Below are positions 1-6,557 of a DNA stretch of 10,150 bases, piece by piece (the stretch's first letter is position 1; every line of letters starts with the position of its first letter). The notes under the pieces are model-generated. The model saw only the letters and a list, made by a program, of their open reading frames with translations. It ran no database searches and had not been told where the DNA came from. A program made the translations under genes and the position numbers. This stretch comes from an uncultured Clostridia bacterium (GTDB lineage: Bacteria > Bacillota > Clostridia > Lachnospirales > Lachnospiraceae): positions 1-10,150 of the forward strand of contig CAMJIC010000080.1 of the NCBI GenBank assembly GCA_946405675.1, given 5' to 3'.

Positions 1-71
1 CCTGGCCAGGTCACAGTTCACTGCCCGGCCGGGCAGTGAACAGCAACCTGGCCAGGGTGTGACTTATAACT
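1..71. repeat. Large palindromic repeat downstream of nagA (left-end copy)
   Basis: Positions 16-41 are a perfect 26-bp palindrome (half-site GTTCACTGCCCGG). It is bracketed by two identical copies of the palindromic decamer CCTGGCCAGG at 1-10 and 47-56, which can pair with each other. The whole forms a 10-bp outer stem, a 5 x 5 internal loop and a 13-bp inner stem. It begins 16 nt after the nagA stop codon, so on the minus strand it is a strong 3' hairpin. Whether a U-tract follows cannot be seen because the window ends. A related copy in opposite orientation lies at 10095-10146, which favours a dispersed intergenic repeat that may also act as a terminator or 3'-end stabiliser. Confidence 0.8.
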
Positions 72-72
72 C

Positions 73-1215
73 TCACAAACGTATGCCCCCCAGATACACG
101 GCCTGCAGCCTCCAGTCCCTGTCACAGATCAGGAAATCGGCCATCTTTCCTTCTTCCAGGCTTCCTGTCTGTTCCTGCCTTCCGAGCACGCGGGCCGGGG
201 TCTGGGTGGCGGCCGGAATTGCGTCTTCCGGCGGGATGCCCCAACGTATCACATTGACCATATCATCAAACAGATTGGATGCCGCGCCGGCCAGCGTACC
301 GTCCGGAAGCAGTGCCTGCCCATCCTTCAGAATGACCTCCTGCCCGCCCAGTTCATAGGTTCCCTCCGGCATGCCCAGGCAGCGCAGAGAGTCGGAGATC
401 AGGCAGATCCGCCCCGGGAACAGAGAAAATGCCATCTTCACAACAGCCGGATGGATATGCTTTCCGTCGCAAATCAGCTCGATCGTGACATCCTTTCGCT
501 CAAAGGCGGCGCCGATCACCCCCGGCCTGCGGTGGTGAAGCGGGGGCATTGCGTTAAACAGATGGGTGACATGGGCAGCTCCCGCGTCGAAGGCCCGGAC
601 CGTTTCCTCATAGGTTGCCTGCGTATGCGCCACGGAAACCCTGCAATGCCCGGATACGGCACGGATAAACTCTGTGGCTCCGGTAAGCTCGGGAGCGATA
701 TCCACAATACGGATAAGCCCTCCGGCCGCCTTCTGCAGCCGAAAGAAGGCTTCGTTGTCCGGTTCTCTCAGATATGCGCCGTTCTGTGCTCCCTTTTTCG
801 CCTCCGATAGAAAAGGCCCCTCCATATGGATTCCCGCAAGATGCGCGCCGTCCCGCGGCCGGGTACGGCAATAGTCCGCTGCCGCGGAAAATGCTCTCTC
901 CAGCCGGTCATAGGGCAGCGTCATGGACGCCGGGGCAAAAGAGGTAATGCCATGCGCCGCCAGATACCTCCCCATCTTTGCCAGGCCGTCTGCCTCTCCA
1001 TCCGAAAAATCATATCCCATGTTCCCGTGCGTATGCACATCGATCAGACCCGGAATGACATATGCCCCGCCCGCATCAATCCATTCCTCCGGATCCGTGT
1101 CCGGCATAACGCTGCCAGGCGGCAGGATCTTCCGGATCCTGCCGCCCTGAACACACATGCTCCCCGTAACAAAGCCTTTCCGCCCCTGGAACAGGTTCGC
1201 ATTGGTGATGATCAT
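73..1215 (-). CDS. nagA: N-acetylglucosamine-6-phosphate deacetylase
   Basis: Cytoplasmic metal-dependent amidohydrolase that converts GlcNAc-6-phosphate to glucosamine-6-phosphate and acetate, in amino-sugar catabolism and cell-wall recycling. Seen in the 380-residue product: HTHG at 61-64, the metal-ligand segment HMEGPF at 130-135 (E132), H197 in VAHTQA, THLFNAM at 217-223 (H218), and the probable catalytic Asp D275 in LISDSL, where many family members have TDAM. Length is normal for NagA. I chose the ATG at 1215 because GGAGG (1223-1227) lies 7 nt upstream and the protein then begins MIITNANLF as family members do; the longer frame to 1257 needs a GTG. It is last in the run of minus-strand genes, 87 nt after the HD-kinase gene. 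No nagB or regulator is in the window. Family assignment is secure. Confidence 0.96.
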   Translation of the reverse strand: MIITNANLFQGRKGFVTGSMCVQGGRIRKILPPGSVMPDTDPEEWIDAGGAYVIPGLIDVHTHGNMGYDFSDGEADGLAKMGRYLAAHGITSFAPASMTLPYDRLERAFSAAADYCRTRPRDGAHLAGIHMEGPFLSEAKKGAQNGAYLREPDNEAFFRLQKAAGGLIRIVDIAPELTGATEFIRAVSGHCRVSVAHTQATYEETVRAFDAGAAHVTHLFNAMPPLHHRRPGVIGAAFERKDVTIELICDGKHIHPAVVKMAFSLFPGRICLISDSLRCLGMPEGTYELGGQEVILKDGQALLPDGTLAGAASNLFDDMVNVIRWGIPPEDAIPAATQTPARVLGRQEQTGSLEEGKMADFLICDRDWRLQAVYLGGIRL

Positions 1216-1250
1216 ATCCATCCCTCCCGGCCATTCCTTTTTTGTATCAT

Positions 1251-1288
1251 GCCACACCTCTGCCAGCGGGGAGGCCTGTGGGTGTGGC
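1251..1288 (-). other. Hairpin in the leader of nagA
   Basis: GCCACACC (1251-1258) pairs perfectly with GGTGTGGC (1281-1288) across a 22-nt loop, within the 87-nt gap between the HD-kinase stop and the nagA start. No U-tract follows on the minus strand, so it does not look like a terminator. It could be an RNA-processing or mRNA-stability element separating nagA from the upstream genes. I saw no convincing promoter in this gap. Confidence 0.4.
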
Positions 1289-1302
1289 TTGCACTCATTT
1301 TT

Positions 1303-2781
1303 TCAAAAAGCCAGCGTATCCAGCCTGTCCGCCAGCCCTCTGACTCGTTCCAGGTACATCTCGATCCGCTCACTATCCCGGTCACTGATCGATGTTTTCT
1401 TGCGGATCATACGTATGATCCGGGAATAGCTGATCAAGGACGCTTTTTCGGTCACTTCCCTGATTCTGTCCTCCTCCTGGGTTCTGAGATAATGAACCAG
1501 GAACGAATGGAAAAACTCTTTGGCCGTATCATAGGAAAACCCCATAAAATCCTCTACGACCTTCGGATCATCCTCCCCCAGAGCCACATAAAAGTAATAA
1601 AGGTCGCTGAGCTCTGCGATCGGGTGTCCCTTTGCCACCCTGTCCATGTCGATCAGGAGCGGCTCCCCTTTCTGCAGGAATACATTGTTCGTGTGGAAAT
1701 CTCCATGGATCAGATGCGTGGATGCAGGAATCGCATCCACTAGCTTTCTGCACTTTCCGCCAAGGATCTCATCTTCATATCCGGCTCCGCCGTCAATGTA
1801 CTCCAGCAGCCTTTCGGATGCCTCCGGAAACGCGCTCTCTCCTGAAGCATCTACATTATGAACTGTTTGCGCCAGGCTCGCCATGACCTGGGCAATATAG
1901 TCAACCTGGCTTGGAGCCCTTGCGATCATCCTTGAGAGGGTATCTGACTCCACCAGTTCATACATGGCGCCATACCGTTTCCCCACAGATACGATCCCGA
2001 AAGAAATCACCGTGGGAACCCCTAGAATAAAAGCCCTTCTGCTCAGCGCGATTTCCTGCTCCACATCGTGATAGGTGTTTTTCTGGTTGAACACCTTGAT
2101 GATCAGCTCATCATCATAGCGGTACACGTCTCCCTTGGCGCCCCGCCCGATCCGTTTGCAGCCCTCCACGGAAACCTCCCGGTATTTCCGGTACCGGCTT
2201 TTCTCCGAATCAAAGGTTCCCGGCCATATGAAGTTGATATGCTTGATGAGCTCCTTGAATGCCCCTGTCTTATTCAGAGAGAGCTCCACAGCCTCGGCAA
2301 TGCTCCTGTAATACCATAGCTGCATAGCGGAATCGTTCTGATGCAGCGCATCCCACAGACTCTCCCCGCGCTCGGAATACAGTGCCGCTAAAGACCGCAT
2401 GTTCGCAAGCTTGTCCGCCAGCCAGAGCATCTTCACCCCGATATCCGTACTGTTTCGCAGTACGCGTAAAGACATTTCTTTCCGGCGTTTCCACGTTGTT
2501 TTCGGGTTCTCGTCCGGGAAACTGACCTCTGACTCCGATGATACCAGATCCGCTACCCGTTTTCCAAACCGCTTTTCGATCTCCTCCAGAGTGCCGTCAG
2601 TCTCCTCCACAATATCATGCAGAATCCCTGCTGTGATCACCTCATCATCGTCCGTCATGGTGGACAGAATCTGCGCCACCTCCAGCGGATGCAGAATAAA
2701 AGGGTTATTCCTGAATTTGCGAATCTTTCCCTGATGCATGATCGTTGCATAGATAATGGCTTCTTCCAATCTGTTCATCAT
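1303..2781 (-). CDS. RelA/SpoT-like HD hydrolase fused to APH-fold kinase
   Basis: Two domains in one 492-residue cytoplasmic protein. Residues ~5-180 resemble the hydrolase (HD) half of RelA/SpoT alarmone enzymes: HPLEVA (H31), LHDIVEET at 54-61 (H55, D56) and LADKLANMRSL at 121-131 (D123). These supply the four expected metal ligands. The usual ED pair after HD is EE here (E59-E60). Residues ~205-430 are a phosphotransferase of the aminoglycoside/choline-kinase fold: glycine loop IGRGAKGDVY 211-220, Lys K229, catalytic loop HGDFHTNN 359-366 (D361, N366) and metal site IDMD 377-380. The HD part could act on (p)ppGpp or another pyrophosphorylated nucleotide, and the kinase substrate is unknown. 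Start: ATGATG at 2781/2778, with GGAGG (2795-2799) 13 nt upstream of the first, which is rather long. An 85-nt gap containing a palindrome separates it from the ligase gene. No RelA synthetase, TGS or ACT domain is visible. Domain calls are firm; function is open. Confidence 0.85.
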   Translation of the reverse strand: MMNRLEEAIIYATIMHQGKIRKFRNNPFILHPLEVAQILSTMTDDDEVITAGILHDIVEETDGTLEEIEKRFGKRVADLVSSESEVSFPDENPKTTWKRRKEMSLRVLRNSTDIGVKMLWLADKLANMRSLAALYSERGESLWDALHQNDSAMQLWYYRSIAEAVELSLNKTGAFKELIKHINFIWPGTFDSEKSRYRKYREVSVEGCKRIGRGAKGDVYRYDDELIIKVFNQKNTYHDVEQEIALSRRAFILGVPTVISFGIVSVGKRYGAMYELVESDTLSRMIARAPSQVDYIAQVMASLAQTVHNVDASGESAFPEASERLLEYIDGGAGYEDEILGGKCRKLVDAIPASTHLIHGDFHTNNVFLQKGEPLLIDMDRVAKGHPIAELSDLYYFYVALGEDDPKVVEDFMGFSYDTAKEFFHSFLVHYLRTQEEDRIREVTEKASLISYSRIIRMIRKKTSISDRDSERIEMYLERVRGLADRLDTLAF

Positions 2782-2801
2782 AATGCCAAGCCCACCTCCA
2801 G

Positions 2802-2833
2802 GTAACTGTCCGGAACCTGTTCCGGACAGTTAC
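2802..2833. repeat. 32-bp palindrome before the HD-kinase ribosome site
   Basis: GTAACTGTCCGGAAC (2802-2816) is the exact reverse complement of 2819-2833, leaving a 2-nt centre. It ends two nucleotides before the GGAGG of the HD-kinase gene, so the transcript would carry a 15-bp hairpin beside the ribosome binding site. There is no U-tract on the minus strand, so it is not a standard terminator for the ligase gene. A second copy at 7982-8013 differs by two base-pair changes that preserve pairing. It could be an RNA control element, a dimeric-protein operator or a small dispersed repeat. Confidence 0.85.
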
Positions 2834-2866
2834 ATTTCCTGAACCATGAAACCGGATGACGCTACG

Positions 2867-4399
2867 TCACAGAAGGCGGCCTTTCCCGCCGCTCTGGCTG
2901 CGTTTCACCTTCCTGGATGTGGTCTTTTCAAACTCCGTGTCCCGAAGACGCATCCGCAGGATTCTTTTAGCGGGGGTGACCGACTTATTGATCTCCTCCA
3001 CCTTCCTGCGGAACAGAGTCTCCGCCTTAGCGGCATATTCCGGGAAGGGATAGGCCTCCGCAGTGATCTGCCCGTTCTCCGAATAGACCATGATCTCAGC
3101 CATCCACTCACTGCCCGCGAACCGGTTCTCCAGCTCCTCCGGCGAAATGTTTTCTCCGTTGCTCAGGATGATCAGATTCTTCCGGCGGCCGGTAATATAG
3201 ATCCTCTGATCCTTCTCATACCCCAGGTCACCTGTCTTCAGCCAGCCATCCTCCGTAAACATCTCTCTGGTCGCAGCTTCATTTTTATAATATCCCAGCA
3301 TGACTGACGGGCTTTTCACCAGGATCTCGCCATCCACGATCTTCACCCGGCAGTTCTTCACGACTCTGCCCACATCCTCTCCGGTAGAGGGGTCAGCCTG
3401 GCTGGAGGACGCGATCCTCGGGGAGCATTCTGTCATGCCATACCCCTGCAGGAGAGGGATTCCCATCTTTTCGTAGGCTTTGGTCAGCTCCGGGCTCAGG
3501 TAGGCGCCTCCGCAGAAAATGACCCCCAGGTCTTTCCCGAATACCTTCCGGCCGATCACCTTCATGGGAATCAGCGGATTCTTTTTCTTCTCCACCATGA
3601 TCCGGCGGTAAATGGTCTCCACCATCAGTGGTACCAGGAGCATCTTGGTCGGTTTGAAAAGTTGGATATTCTGGGTCAGCCGGATCAGGGAGTCATTGAT
3701 GCATAAGGTCGCCCCGTATCTCAGGGAAAGCAGCACATCACAGGTGAGGCAGTAAGCATGATGGATCGGCAGGACGGTCAGCAGGATATCGTTCTCGCTT
3801 CCCTCATTGTCACAGCAGGTCGCGTTATCGATCAGGTTCGCATGGGACAGCATGACCCCCTTGCTCTTTCCGGTCGTGCCGGAGGTGTAGAGAATGCATG
3901 CACACTGCCTGGGGCCTACCGAGGCTTTCTTCGCGGGGGCATTTTTCTCAAGGATCTCACCCAGGGAGCCCGTTCCCGCCTCCGTTGTCAGCAGGACATA
4001 TGATTTGATCCAGGGACAGGTGCTCCTCATGGATTCCACCAGCGGCTGAAAGCGCCTGTCATAAAACAATACCGTGACATCCGCCCGGTTCAGATTATCC
4101 CTGATCTCCTCCGGGGAAAGCTGCGGGTCGATGGGCACCGCCACATTTCCATTGATCACACATCCCAGAAGTGCCGTAATATAAGCAATACTCGATGTCC
4201 CCAGAAGCCCTGCGTGGATCACGCCATCCCCCTGGTCCTGCAGCCATGCGCTGATCCTGAGCGTATCCTCCAGAAGCTGCCCAAATGTCTTTTCCGCGAT
4301 TTCCTTTCCCGCTTTCTCCTTGAGCCATGCCTTGTCGGGACGCTCCCTGGCGGACAGTACGATCAGGTCCTGGATCGTCTTTAATTCATTCGTTTTCAT
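2867..4399 (-). CDS. AMP-dependent acyl ligase (fatty acyl-AMP/acyl-CoA ligase family)
   Basis: ANL-superfamily adenylating enzyme, 510 residues, full length, without a signal peptide. Seen: P-loop TSGTTGKSKG 172-181, LPIHHAY 210-216, YGMTE 320-324, TGD 389-391, hinge region RRKNLIILSNGENISP 405-420, and C-terminal EKTTSRKVKR 491-500, whose K497 aligns with the catalytic Lys of the usual SGK motif (Gly replaced by Arg). The LPxHHxY segment is typical of carboxylic or fatty-acid activators. The Asp that binds the amino group in amino-acid A domains is not evident. With a carrier-protein gene 88 nt upstream and a condensation gene before that, it most likely forms acyl-AMP and loads the carrier's phosphopantetheine arm. 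CoA as acceptor remains possible. The ATG at 4399 has only a weak GAGTG-type ribosome site, so translation may depend partly on coupling with the carrier gene. Chain-length specificity cannot be read. Confidence 0.9.
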   Translation of the reverse strand: MKTNELKTIQDLIVLSARERPDKAWLKEKAGKEIAEKTFGQLLEDTLRISAWLQDQGDGVIHAGLLGTSSIAYITALLGCVINGNVAVPIDPQLSPEEIRDNLNRADVTVLFYDRRFQPLVESMRSTCPWIKSYVLLTTEAGTGSLGEILEKNAPAKKASVGPRQCACILYTSGTTGKSKGVMLSHANLIDNATCCDNEGSENDILLTVLPIHHAYCLTCDVLLSLRYGATLCINDSLIRLTQNIQLFKPTKMLLVPLMVETIYRRIMVEKKKNPLIPMKVIGRKVFGKDLGVIFCGGAYLSPELTKAYEKMGIPLLQGYGMTECSPRIASSSQADPSTGEDVGRVVKNCRVKIVDGEILVKSPSVMLGYYKNEAATREMFTEDGWLKTGDLGYEKDQRIYITGRRKNLIILSNGENISPEELENRFAGSEWMAEIMVYSENGQITAEAYPFPEYAAKAETLFRRKVEEINKSVTPAKRILRMRLRDTEFEKTTSRKVKRSQSGGKGRLL

Positions 4400-4434
4400 C
4401 GTATTTCACTCATTCTTTATTCAATCCATCCACA

Positions 4435-4473
4435 CCGCCGGGCAGGCGGCACATACAGCAGCCGGCCCGGCGG
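4435..4473 (-). other. GC-rich hairpin between carrier and ligase genes
   Basis: CCGCCGGGC (4435-4443) pairs perfectly with GCCCGGCGG (4465-4473) across a 21-nt loop. The decamer GGCGGCACAT also occurs twice, at 4445-4454 and 4469-4478. No U-tract follows on the minus strand. Placed between a carrier gene with a strong ribosome site and a ligase gene with a weak one, it could set differential expression by protecting or processing the upstream message. This role is inference. Confidence 0.45.
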
Positions 4474-4487
4474 CACATCTGTTTCAT

Positions 4488-4715
4488 TCAGGCCTGCTTC
4501 TTTTCCAGATAGTCCATAATATCCTTCACCGTATAGATGTCGGTCAGCTCGCTCTCATCAACGGTAATGCCAAATTCTTCCTCAAAATCCCCCATCATGC
4601 TCATGACAGCAAAGGATGTGAGCGCCAGATCCTCAGCCAGCCGGGAATCCTCCTGTATCTGTTCCGGATCCAGTTCCACATAACGGGTCATAATCTCCCT
4701 GATCTTATCCAGCAT
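4488..4715 (-). CDS. Acyl carrier protein (stand-alone T domain)
   Basis: Small acidic helical carrier of 75 residues (MLDKIREIM...EKKQA), the usual ACP length. S34 in the segment DLALTSFAVMSM occupies the place of the phosphopantetheine serine. The canonical DSL is TSF here, so the preceding Asp is replaced by Thr. The ATG at 4715 is chosen because GGAGG (4723-4727) lies 7 nt upstream. An in-frame ATG at 4757 would start inside the tandem repeat and is unlikely. It lies between a condensation gene and an acyl ligase gene, so it is read as their dedicated carrier rather than the fatty-acid-synthase ACP. It needs a phosphopantetheinyl transferase, which is not in the window. Confident as a carrier protein; cargo unknown. 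Confidence 0.92.
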   Translation of the reverse strand: MLDKIREIMTRYVELDPEQIQEDSRLAEDLALTSFAVMSMMGDFEEEFGITVDESELTDIYTVKDIMDYLEKKQA

Positions 4716-4734
4716 CGTATTTCCTCCTTCGTCT

Positions 4735-4868
4735 CCTCCATAAAGCGCATATTTCATTTCTCTATAAGCGCAAATATTACTTCTCTATAAGCGCAAATAC
4801 TACTTCTCTATTAGCGAATATTCGACCCTCTATAAGCGCATATCTCCTTTATAAGCACATATCTGACT
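4735..4868. repeat. Six imperfect tandem copies of a ~23-bp AT-rich repeat
   Basis: The gap between the condensation and carrier genes is filled with head-to-tail copies whose plus-strand core is CTCTATAAGCGCAAATA. Copies start near 4735, 4758, 4781, 4804, 4826 and 4844. The copies at 4758-4780 and 4781-4803 differ at one base; outer copies are more diverged. Each carries TATA(A)GCGC, an imperfect dyad around GCGC. On the minus strand each has a purine-rich ribosome-site-like end, and the last copy runs into the real leader of the carrier gene. There are no constant repeats with unique spacers, so it is not CRISPR. It could be tandem operators or a slippage-prone spacer. Confidence 0.85.
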
Positions 4869-4882
4869 TACAGATGCAGTCT
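4859..4882. repeat. 24-nt element after the condensation gene
   Basis: This stretch matches 6524-6547 at 21 of 24 positions (shared core ATATCTGACTT and GATGCA). Both copies lie just downstream of a stop codon, here 7-30 nt past the end of the condensation gene. Function unknown; possibly a 3' processing signal or a remnant of a duplicated intergenic segment. Confidence 0.6.
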
Positions 4883-4888
4883 CATCGG

Positions 4889-6355
4889 CTACATCCAGTC
4901 CAGGATCTCGCCGATGGTCCTCGTGGGATCTTCGATCCCACGGAAAATGGCCCGGCACAGATAGTAGTAAAGTTCTTCGATCTCATGCAGGGAGACGGAG
5001 TTTTTCTCGTATTCAAAGTGAAAGCTGAAGCCATTGTCCGTGGGCCTATGCATGACGGTGATATAGATATGCTGCATCGCCACTCCGTTGGAATACCACT
5101 TGCTCTTAAAGTTCATGTCAGGGATCTTCTGTCCCTTCAGGGACGCAAATGACAGAGGCTGGTAAGTCAGCGTGGTGCATTCATAGCCGGTTCCCTGCGG
5201 GATCCCGTAGGCATCCGCTGTCTCTCCCATATACCGCACGGAATCATAGTTTGCATGGCGCAAAAGTGCATTTTCCTTCTGCCGGATGATCGTCAGGGCA
5301 TCCAGGAAGGTTGTTTCCGGTTCAATGACGGTGCGCAGCGGCCAGAAGTGGATCCGGGTGCCACCCGACTGGCTCTCGAGGAGCGTTCCCCGCCTGGCTA
5401 CGGCATTCTTCACGCTCACGTCCTTTTCTCCTCCCGCAAAATGGGAAAACGTTGTGCGCAGTCCCAGCAGGAGGATCACAGCGACCGGAACCTTATACTC
5501 CTGGCTGAATGCAAGCAAGGCCCTGGACGGTTCATCCTCCAGTTCATAGACCTTGATATCAGCCTCGATGTCTCCTGTGGCGTAGCAGGCGCGAAGATTC
5601 GGATCGTGCATCTGCTCTCTCAGCTCCAGCAGACGGTTCCGGGAACTGAACGGGGTATAGATCGGTTCCGGAGCCTCCAGCTTCTCCATCCAGAATTCCC
5701 GGTCACGCTTCTTGGCAGGGCTGTCCTGGTCATAGGCCAGATCCAGCTTCAGCTGATCCAGGTAGCTCTTCGGAAGCCTTGGCGGCTGGACATTTTCAAA
5801 CTTTTTGTAGCAATAGAGGTTGAGGACATAGCTGTAGAAACTGATGATGGCGGAAGAATCCATGGTCATGTGATGGACCTTCATATAAATCCCATTATAA
5901 TAATCCGGCAGCTTCACCATAACGATCTCGTTCATGGGGCCGCCATCCATATGCAGAGGGATACGGCTCCACCGCTTCATTTCCTCATGGGCATCCTCCT
6001 CACGCCAATGGGAAAAATCCACGATGCGGATCTCCCTGTCCTCTGTCGGAACCAGATACTGGTACAGGTTCCCTTCTTCATCCGGGCAAAGCCTCAGACG
6101 CATAGACTCAAATTTCTGATACCCATCATAGATGCATTCCCTGAGTGTCTCAAAATCGATGGCATCATACTGGATGTAAAAACCGGTGGCAATGTTCAGC
6201 AGCTCTTCTCTGTGGCAGGCAGAGACTGTGTAATAATGGATACGCTGTGCCGCAGTCAGCGGGTAAGCCTGCACAACGGCACCATTCAGATTCAATTCCT
6301 TCATTGTTTCTTTCTCCCTGTAAATCCGATGTTTCCTTGCTTGATACCGGCCCAT
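4889..6355 (-). CDS. Stand-alone NRPS-type condensation-domain acyltransferase
   Basis: One complete condensation (C) domain with no fused A or T domain. Numbering from the inner ATG at 6304 (471 residues): YPLTAAQ at 14-20 matches the C1 core; HHMTMD at 144-149 is the HHxxxD active site (H145, D149); DVSVKNAVARRGT at 295-307 matches the C5-type segment; it is followed by FWPLRTVI (320-327). C domains move an acyl group from a carrier thioester to an amine, or sometimes an alcohol. With an adjacent carrier and fatty-acid-type ligase, acylation of a free amine is the simplest role. Start is uncertain. The ATG at 6355 (488 residues) has two GGAGG sites, 10 and 2 nt upstream. The ATG at 6304 has GGGAG 9 nt upstream and fits the domain boundary better. 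I list the longer form for its stronger ribosome sites. No signal peptide. Acyltransferase of the same fold is the main alternative. Confidence 0.88.
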   Translation of the reverse strand: MGRYQARKHRIYREKETMKELNLNGAVVQAYPLTAAQRIHYYTVSACHREELLNIATGFYIQYDAIDFETLRECIYDGYQKFESMRLRLCPDEEGNLYQYLVPTEDREIRIVDFSHWREEDAHEEMKRWSRIPLHMDGGPMNEIVMVKLPDYYNGIYMKVHHMTMDSSAIISFYSYVLNLYCYKKFENVQPPRLPKSYLDQLKLDLAYDQDSPAKKRDREFWMEKLEAPEPIYTPFSSRNRLLELREQMHDPNLRACYATGDIEADIKVYELEDEPSRALLAFSQEYKVPVAVILLLGLRTTFSHFAGGEKDVSVKNAVARRGTLLESQSGGTRIHFWPLRTVIEPETTFLDALTIIRQKENALLRHANYDSVRYMGETADAYGIPQGTGYECTTLTYQPLSFASLKGQKIPDMNFKSKWYSNGVAMQHIYITVMHRPTDNGFSFHFEYEKNSVSLHEIEELYYYLCRAIFRGIEDPTRTIGEILDWM

Positions 6356-6370
6356 GACCTCCTTTCCTCC
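6356..6370 (-). promoter_or_regulatory. Double Shine-Dalgarno before the condensation gene
   Basis: Two GGAGG sequences (6358-6362 and 6366-6370) lie 2 and 10 nt before the ATG at 6355. The distal one has usable spacing and decides the longer start. Overlapping sites this close could also affect initiation efficiency. Confidence 0.55.
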
Positions 6371-6447
6371 AACCGGTACCCTGTTGTTTTTTGCTGCTAT
6401 CCCTGCTTCTTCGTCTCCACCTGTTGCCTGTTTCAGGGATTTGAAAT

Positions 6448-6547
6448 CTGTCCGAATCCTGAAAAGTATTTCCCGGACAGAACCTTAGGCTCTTCTCTAT
6501 AGACTCATGTTTTTTCTGCGTCTATATCTGACTTCCGGATGCAATCT
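6448..6547. other. Inverted repeats and shared 3' element in the hydrolase-condensation gap
   Basis: This 202-nt gap holds no gene. It contains two 7-bp inverted repeats: CTGTCCG (6448-6454) with CGGACAG (6474-6480), and TATAGAC (6498-6504) with GTCTATA (6520-6526). It also holds the 24-nt element at 6524-6547 that recurs at 4859-4882. The TTCTCTATA preceding the second inverted repeat also matches the start of the 23-bp units at 4758-4803. No clear promoter or U-tracted terminator is visible on the minus strand, so it is unclear whether the condensation gene has its own promoter. Confidence 0.45.
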
Positions 6548-6557
6548 GTCTGGCTAT

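Noticed and set aside
1216..1257. 14-residue N-terminal extension of NagA
   Set aside because: It starts at GTG and would place the ribosome site GGAGG inside the coding region; NagA proteins normally begin with the MIITNANLF-like strand.
826..1743. 305-residue plus-strand open frame spanning nagA and the HD-kinase gene
   Set aside because: It crosses two real opposite-strand genes and their gap, and no family motif is visible.
1303..2781. Aminoglycoside-resistance phosphotransferase
   Set aside because: Only the kinase fold is shared; the N-terminal HD fusion and chromosomal-type context do not support a resistance role.
2802..2833. Rho-independent terminator of the ligase gene
   Set aside because: The stem is strong but no U-tract follows on the minus strand; the next bases are the ribosome site of the downstream gene. 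The copy at 7982-8013 fails for the same reason.
4716..4757. 14-residue N-terminal extension of the carrier protein
   Set aside because: Its ATG is in the tandem repeat and it would translate through the strong GGAGG that serves the ATG at 4715.
4735..4868. CRISPR array
   Set aside because: The units are contiguous and similar throughout; there are no unique spacers and no cas genes nearby.
5255..6502. 415-residue plus-strand open frame opposite the condensation gene
   Set aside because: It lies antisense to a gene with clear catalytic motifs, and its translation shows no recognisable domain.
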